In this document: piece after piece, positions 16,497-19,566 of the stretch | Layout of the letters: every line of letters starts with the position of its first letter | Position numbering within the stretch: position 1 is the stretch's first letter | Assembly: GCA_028869395.1 (NCBI GenBank) | Contig: JAGWSE010000081.1 | Coordinates: forward strand, 1-19,566 | Source: Alphaproteobacteria bacterium | GTDB lineage: Bacteria > Pseudomonadota > Alphaproteobacteria > Caulobacterales > Caulobacteraceae | Length of the DNA stretch: 19,566 nucleotides | Direction: 5' to 3' | Notes under the pieces: generated by a model | What the model was told of the DNA's origin: nothing | Databases searched by the model: none | The model's input: the letters and a program-made list of their open reading frames with translations, nothing else | Program-made: the position numbers and the translations under genes

Positions 16497-17672
16497 TCAA
16501 TCGAGCTTCTTGAGCTGGTCCTGGACCATCTTGGCCGTCAGGGGCAAGTATCGGCCCTCGCGCTGCACCTGCTCCTGGCCCTCCTGGCTGAGGATGAAGC
16601 GCATGAACTCCTCGACCTTGGGATCGATCGCCTGGCCGGGCTCGCGGTCGAAGTAGAAGTAGATCTCGTTGTAGAGCGGATAGGTGTGGTCGCGGACGCT
16701 CTCCAGCGTGCGCTTCACATAAGGGCCGCCGGGATAGGCCTGGACCGGCAGCTCCTTCAGGTCCGGATCGACCGAAAGCGGCGAGGAGACCGATATCGCA
16801 TCGGGGTCGGTCTTCACCGCATCGCGCACCTGGTAGCTCCAGGGATAGATCCGGCCCTGGGGCGTGGCGTAGTTGGCGTAGGTCCTGAAGCCCTCGACCC
16901 ATTGGTCGGAGCCCTTCAGCACGATGTTCGAGAAGACCGTCATGATGTTGGCGCGGAAGGTCTGGCCGACCGGATGGATCGGCCTGTGCGCCCAGGCGCC
17001 CTTGAGTCCCAGCTGGCCCCAATTGCGGATGTCCTCGTTCGCGCCCCGCTTGTAGGGATAGTCCGTCCGCCAGGTGCTGCCGTCGTAGCCGCCGCCGCGC
17101 GCGCCGCCGAACACGCCATCCAGCTGCTTCATGCTGATGCCGGTGATCGGGTTGGCCTTGTTGACCAGGATGATGAAGGCCGGCGACCAGCCATAGACAT
17201 CGTACGAGCCGGTCATGCCGGTGATCTCGGTCGGCGTATGGTGGAACACCTGCTCGAAGGTGAGCAGGTCCATCAGCGTCGCCTTCCGGCCCACGCCGAT
17301 GTCGGCGACCTTGGCGGCCAGCGCGGGCACCGCGATGCCGGCGGTCGGCAGGTGGTATTCGATCGTCACGTCCGGCTGGAACTTCTTGAATTCCTCGGCC
17401 AGGTAGCCGCCCAGCGGGCCGTCCTTGAAGTAGTTGCTGCCCCAGATCCGGAGCACGCCGGTGAGGTGATGCCGGGGGACGTAGTGCGGCAGGCCGCTCA
17501 GGTCGAAATGCTTGGTGTAGCCGCCCTTGAGCGCGTGCTCCTTGCGATCCTGGGTGACGTTGAGGGTCCAGATCGGTCGGTTGGCATTGGGCGGCGCCTT
17601 GGGCGCAGGCTGGGCCAGCGCCGGACCGGCCGCGACGGCGCCGGCCAGCGCGAGCGCGAGGATCGTGTTCAT
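16497..17672 (-). CDS. PstS-like periplasmic substrate-binding protein (operon gene 2)
   Basis: A 391-residue exported protein. The ATG at 17672 has AGGGAA upstream, overlapping the stop of the preceding gene (TAGGGA), 10 bases apart. The signal peptide ends ALA-Q after residue 20. It has the family's YTKHFDLSGLPHYVP, GVLRIWGSNYFKDGPLGGYL, ADIGVGRKATL, MTGSYDVYGW, IILVNKANPITGISMKQLD, NIRNWGQLGLKGAW and the long ending EFMRFILSQEGQEQVQREGR then YLPLTA. The central block is altered: FGGARGGGYDG and a YPYKRGANED insert replace RSGGW...ARGPEK, and the VYGYN motif is PVGQTF. It is therefore the most diverged of the operon in the region that may shape the ligand site. The last 18 bases of coding DNA match the same place in the upstream gene exactly (16501-16518 and 17687-17704), a trace of duplication or gene conversion. 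Confidence 0.92.
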   Translation of the reverse strand: MNTILALALAGAVAAGPALAQPAPKAPPNANRPIWTLNVTQDRKEHALKGGYTKHFDLSGLPHYVPRHHLTGVLRIWGSNYFKDGPLGGYLAEEFKKFQPDVTIEYHLPTAGIAVPALAAKVADIGVGRKATLMDLLTFEQVFHHTPTEITGMTGSYDVYGWSPAFIILVNKANPITGISMKQLDGVFGGARGGGYDGSTWRTDYPYKRGANEDIRNWGQLGLKGAWAHRPIHPVGQTFRANIMTVFSNIVLKGSDQWVEGFRTYANYATPQGRIYPWSYQVRDAVKTDPDAISVSSPLSVDPDLKELPVQAYPGGPYVKRTLESVRDHTYPLYNEIYFYFDREPGQAIDPKVEEFMRFILSQEGQEQVQREGRYLPLTAKMVQDQLKKLD

Positions 17673-17682
17673 CGGTGTTTCC

Positions 17683-18867
17683 CTAGTCGAGCTTCTTGAG
17701 CTGGGCGCGCACGACCGCCGCGGTCAGCGGCAGGTATTTTCCGTCCTTCTGCACCAGTTCCTGGCCCTGCCGGCTCAGGATGAAGCGCATGAACTCCTTC
17801 ACCTTGGGGTCGAGCGGCTTGCCCGGCGCCTTGTCGATGTAGAAGTAGACCTCGTCGTAGAGCGGATAGGCGCGGCTGCGCAGGGTCTCGAGGTTGAGGG
17901 GCACGTAGTCGTGGGTCCCCCGCGGGGCGATGGCCAGCGCCTTCACCCTGGGCGTCGCCGAGTTCATGCCGGCATAGCCGATGCCACAGGGATCATTGCC
18001 CACCGCGTCCACGGTCTGCTGGCCCTCGAGCTGGGTCGTGCCGTCGGCGTTCTTGTAGTTGGTGAACTCCGTCAGGTTCTCGTTCCACTTCATGCTCCCG
18101 TACATCACCCGGTCCGCAAAGGTGATCGGGATGTGGTACTTGAGATTGTAGCCATAGACGTGGATCGGCTTGTCGGCGCAGGCGCCGGTGACCCCCAGCT
18201 GCTTCCAGTAGCGGATGTTCTTGTCGGGCCCCCGGGCCACCGAGGTGTCCCACTCCACGCCGCGGAAGGCGCCCGAGCGCTGGGCGCCGAAGATGCCGTC
18301 GAGCTGCTCGACCGTCAGCTTGGTGATCGGGTTGGACTTGTTGACCCAGATGCCGATCGCGTAGTTCCAGCCGGGCACGTTGAGGCTGCCCGTGACCGCG
18401 CTGATCTCGGTCGGGTGGTAATCCTTCAGCCGCTGGAACATCAGGAGCTCGTCCGAGGTGATCTTGCGCCCCGGGCTCACGTCTGAAAGCCCTAGGGCGA
18501 GGCCGGGGATGGCGATGAGGGTGGTGTCCAGCCGATCCTTGAAGGTGATCCCTGGCTCGTACCTGCGGAACGCGTCCTTCCAGGCCTTCCCGAGGCTGCT
18601 CTGGCGGAAGTAGTTCGACCCCCACTGGCGGATGACGCCGGAGACCTGCTGCTCGGGTTTGTAGTCGGGCAGGTCCGACAGGTCCCACTGCCGGGTGTAG
18701 TAGGCGATCGCGCCGCGCTTGTTGAGCTTCTCCTCGCGCCCCGCCTGCACGGCGATCGGATCGCGGATCTGCGCGTGGCCGGCCGTGGCGATCGCCCCGG
18801 CGAGGCCTGTCGCCAGGGCCGCCACGCAGGCGGCCGCCTCCAGGGCCTTGCGAGTGGATGAGCGCAC
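17683..18867 (-). CDS. PstS-like periplasmic substrate-binding protein (operon gene 1)
   Basis: A 394-residue exported protein, first gene of the operon. GTG 18867 was chosen: GGAGGG lies 8 bases upstream and a signal peptide follows (LEAAACVAALATGLAGAIAT, cleaved at GHA-Q after residue 32); the frame extends to an ATG at 19086 but that adds residues without an export signal. Visible blocks are YYTRQWDLSDLPDYKP (56-71), GVIRQWGSNYF (77-87), SDVSPGRK, VTGSLNVPGW, GIWVNKSNPITKLTVEQLD, FGAQRSGAFRG, ARGPDKNIRYWKQLG and DGKYLPLTAAVVRAQLKKLD. The mature protein has exactly two cysteines, C230 and C294, absent at these places from its relatives; they could form a disulphide in the periplasm. A 547-base divergent region separates it from a TonB-dependent receptor on the other strand. 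The family call is strong; phosphate as ligand is only one possibility. Confidence 0.92.
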   Translation of the reverse strand: MRSSTRKALEAAACVAALATGLAGAIATAGHAQIRDPIAVQAGREEKLNKRGAIAYYTRQWDLSDLPDYKPEQQVSGVIRQWGSNYFRQSSLGKAWKDAFRRYEPGITFKDRLDTTLIAIPGLALGLSDVSPGRKITSDELLMFQRLKDYHPTEISAVTGSLNVPGWNYAIGIWVNKSNPITKLTVEQLDGIFGAQRSGAFRGVEWDTSVARGPDKNIRYWKQLGVTGACADKPIHVYGYNLKYHIPITFADRVMYGSMKWNENLTEFTNYKNADGTTQLEGQQTVDAVGNDPCGIGYAGMNSATPRVKALAIAPRGTHDYVPLNLETLRSRAYPLYDEVYFYIDKAPGKPLDPKVKEFMRFILSRQGQELVQKDGKYLPLTAAVVRAQLKKLD

Positions 18868-19134
18868 CGTCTGTTCCCTCCGAATTCCCCCGCGCCAGGT
18901 CGCTCGTGGGCGCGGCGCATTCTTTTTCCGCCCCAAGCCAACACCCGCTCCGGCGGCGACGCCAGGAAAAGCCAGCGCCGCCCAAATCATTGGATTCGCA
19001 TGCAAAAGAATCTGTCCCCAATCCGGAAGCCGGCGGAATCCCACACGGTTCGTGCGGAAAGCCGCCCGCCCTGGGCCGGATCGCACGCTCGGTTCCAGGG
19101 CCCGCGAACGGTCCAGTCAGTCGGGGGATTCGAG

Positions 19135-19193
19135 GTGCGCGGTTCAGCGCACAACGATCGCCGGCGACGTGCGGAAATCCGCCTCCAAGGCGG
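19135..19193. repeat. Cluster of three short inverted repeats in the divergent region
   Basis: GTGCGC (19135-19140) and GCGCAC (19147-19152) flank GGTTCA. GCGGA and TCCGC flank AA at 19171-19182. CCGCCT and AGGCGG flank CCA at 19179-19193, sharing bases with the second repeat so that only one of the two can fold at a time. They sit just beside the AT-rich patch, a usual place for operators. Confidence 0.4.
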
Positions 19194-19362
19194 CCGAGTC
19201 GCGACTTTAAACCGCGTAAAAACAACGGGTTGATGAAAATTTTCCATTTGGCTTTTGCGGCCCCGCGGGCTGCGGTTCCCTGATGCTGCGGCCGAACGAC
19301 GGCCGGGCTGGGCGTGACCGCGGGCCAAGACCACGGGCGACGCACCGGGCTCAAAACAAAAG

Positions 19363-19405
19363 CCCCCTCGAAGCCGCAAAGGCGAGTGAGGCGGGTCAGA
19401 GGGGG
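19363..19405 (+). promoter_or_regulatory. Stem-loop that would cover the ribosome site of the right-edge receptor
   Basis: CCCCCTC (19363-19369) pairs with GAGGGGG (19399-19405); inside a 4-by-4 internal loop, CCGC (19374-19377) pairs with GCGG (19391-19394). The outer right arm includes the purine-rich ribosome site GGGGGGAAG (19401-19409) of the GTG at 19415, so this fold would hide it. Seen directly: the pairing. A role in translational control is inference. Confidence 0.4.
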
Positions 19406-19414
19406 GAAGACGAG

Positions 19415-19566
19415 GTGAAGGCCAGCTACGTCCAGACCACGGCCATCCTGCTGGCCTTGGGCGGATTCCACGCGCACGCGGCCCATGCGGCCGAGGCGGC
19501 CGCCGCGCGCACCGCGCCCACTGACGTGGCCGCCGTCGTTGTCACCGGCCAGTTCTTCGACACCGG
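19415..19566 (+). CDS. TonB-dependent receptor, first 50 codons (3' end outside window)
   Basis: This is the start of a second outer-membrane TonB-dependent receptor, truncated by the window edge after 50 codons. GTG 19415 is preceded by GGGGGGAAG at a workable distance. The N-terminus is MKASYVQTTAILLALGGFHA then HAAHA, a signal peptide, followed after a short Ala/Pro-rich linker by the TonB box VAAVVVTGQFFDTG at residues 38-50. This matches closely the start of the plug in the receptor at 4917-7160 (VSEVVVTGRFLATG). No stop occurs before the edge. It is divergent from the four-gene PstS-like operon across a shared control region, so the receptor and the binding proteins are probably expressed under related conditions. 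The substrate cannot be judged from so short a part. Confidence 0.82.
   Translation, partial: MKASYVQTTAILLALGGFHAHAAHAAEAAAARTAPTDVAAVVVTGQFFDT

Larger units (their letters stand above)
18868..19414. promoter_or_regulatory. Long divergent control region between the PstS-like operon and a TonB receptor
   Basis: There is no gene in these 547 bases. The region holds inverted repeats at 19135-19152 (GTGCGC...GCGCAC), 19171-19182 (GCGGAAATCCGC) and 19179-19193 (CCGCCT-CCA-AGGCGG). An AT-rich patch at 19203-19258 includes the 10-base palindrome GAAAATTTTC (19235-19244) and is the likeliest place for promoters of both directions. A hairpin at 19363-19405 lies next to the receptor start. No convincing PHO box was found here. 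Individual promoter elements could not be assigned. Confidence 0.45.

Noticed and set aside
14036..18867. Frameshifts or pseudogenes among the PstS-like copies
   Set aside because: All four are full length with intact signal peptides, starts and endings; the variation is substitution and short indels in frame.

Overview
The window is GC-rich, densely coded DNA with frequent GTG starts and many short stop/start overlaps. The gene set (TonB-dependent receptors, divergent PstS-like binding proteins, PepSY transmembrane proteins, a Dct system) suggests an alphaproteobacterium, perhaps Caulobacteraceae such as Caulobacter or Phenylobacterium. That placement is inferred from style and content only; there is no rRNA or other marker here.

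Layout. (1) 1-1707, + strand: the 3' part of one PstS-like periplasmic binding protein, then a complete, shorter relative. (2) 1704-7160, - strand: a TonB-dependent siderophore-type receptor (4917-7160), a fusion of a PepSY membrane domain with an FAD/NAD(P)H/2Fe-2S reductase (2571-4613), and a predicted outer-membrane beta-barrel protein (1704-2492). (3) 7686-14013, + strand: a dctA-type C4-dicarboxylate symporter, a second PepSY membrane protein and a small exported protein joined by 4-base overlaps, then a dctB/dctD-type sensor kinase and sigma-54 activator, also overlapping by 4 bases. (4) 14036-18867, - strand: four consecutive PstS-like binding proteins, tightly packed as one operon. (5) 18868-19566: a long divergent control region and the first 50 codons of a second TonB-dependent receptor on the + strand, not previously obvious because it starts with GTG and runs off the window.

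The most striking feature is six members of one divergent PstS-like family in 19.6 kb, with no pstC, pstA, pstB or phoU in the window. They share an extension between signal peptide and binding fold (an LPxYxP motif) and a long conserved central block (RSGGW...NIRxWGQLGL). The largest array is divergent from a TonB-dependent receptor. They may be ligand-capture proteins working with outer-membrane receptors rather than parts of an ordinary ABC importer. A direct-repeat pair resembling a PhoB (PHO) box lies between the first receptor and dctA, and a weaker three-unit repeat with the same 11-base period lies upstream of dctB, hinting at phosphate-responsive or other OmpR-family control.

The middle of the window reads as metal-chelate or carboxylate use: an outer-membrane receptor, two PepSY membrane proteins of the kind known as haem-dependent ferric-siderophore reductases, and a carboxylate importer with its two-component regulator. 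The link between this part and the PstS arrays is positional only and is inference.
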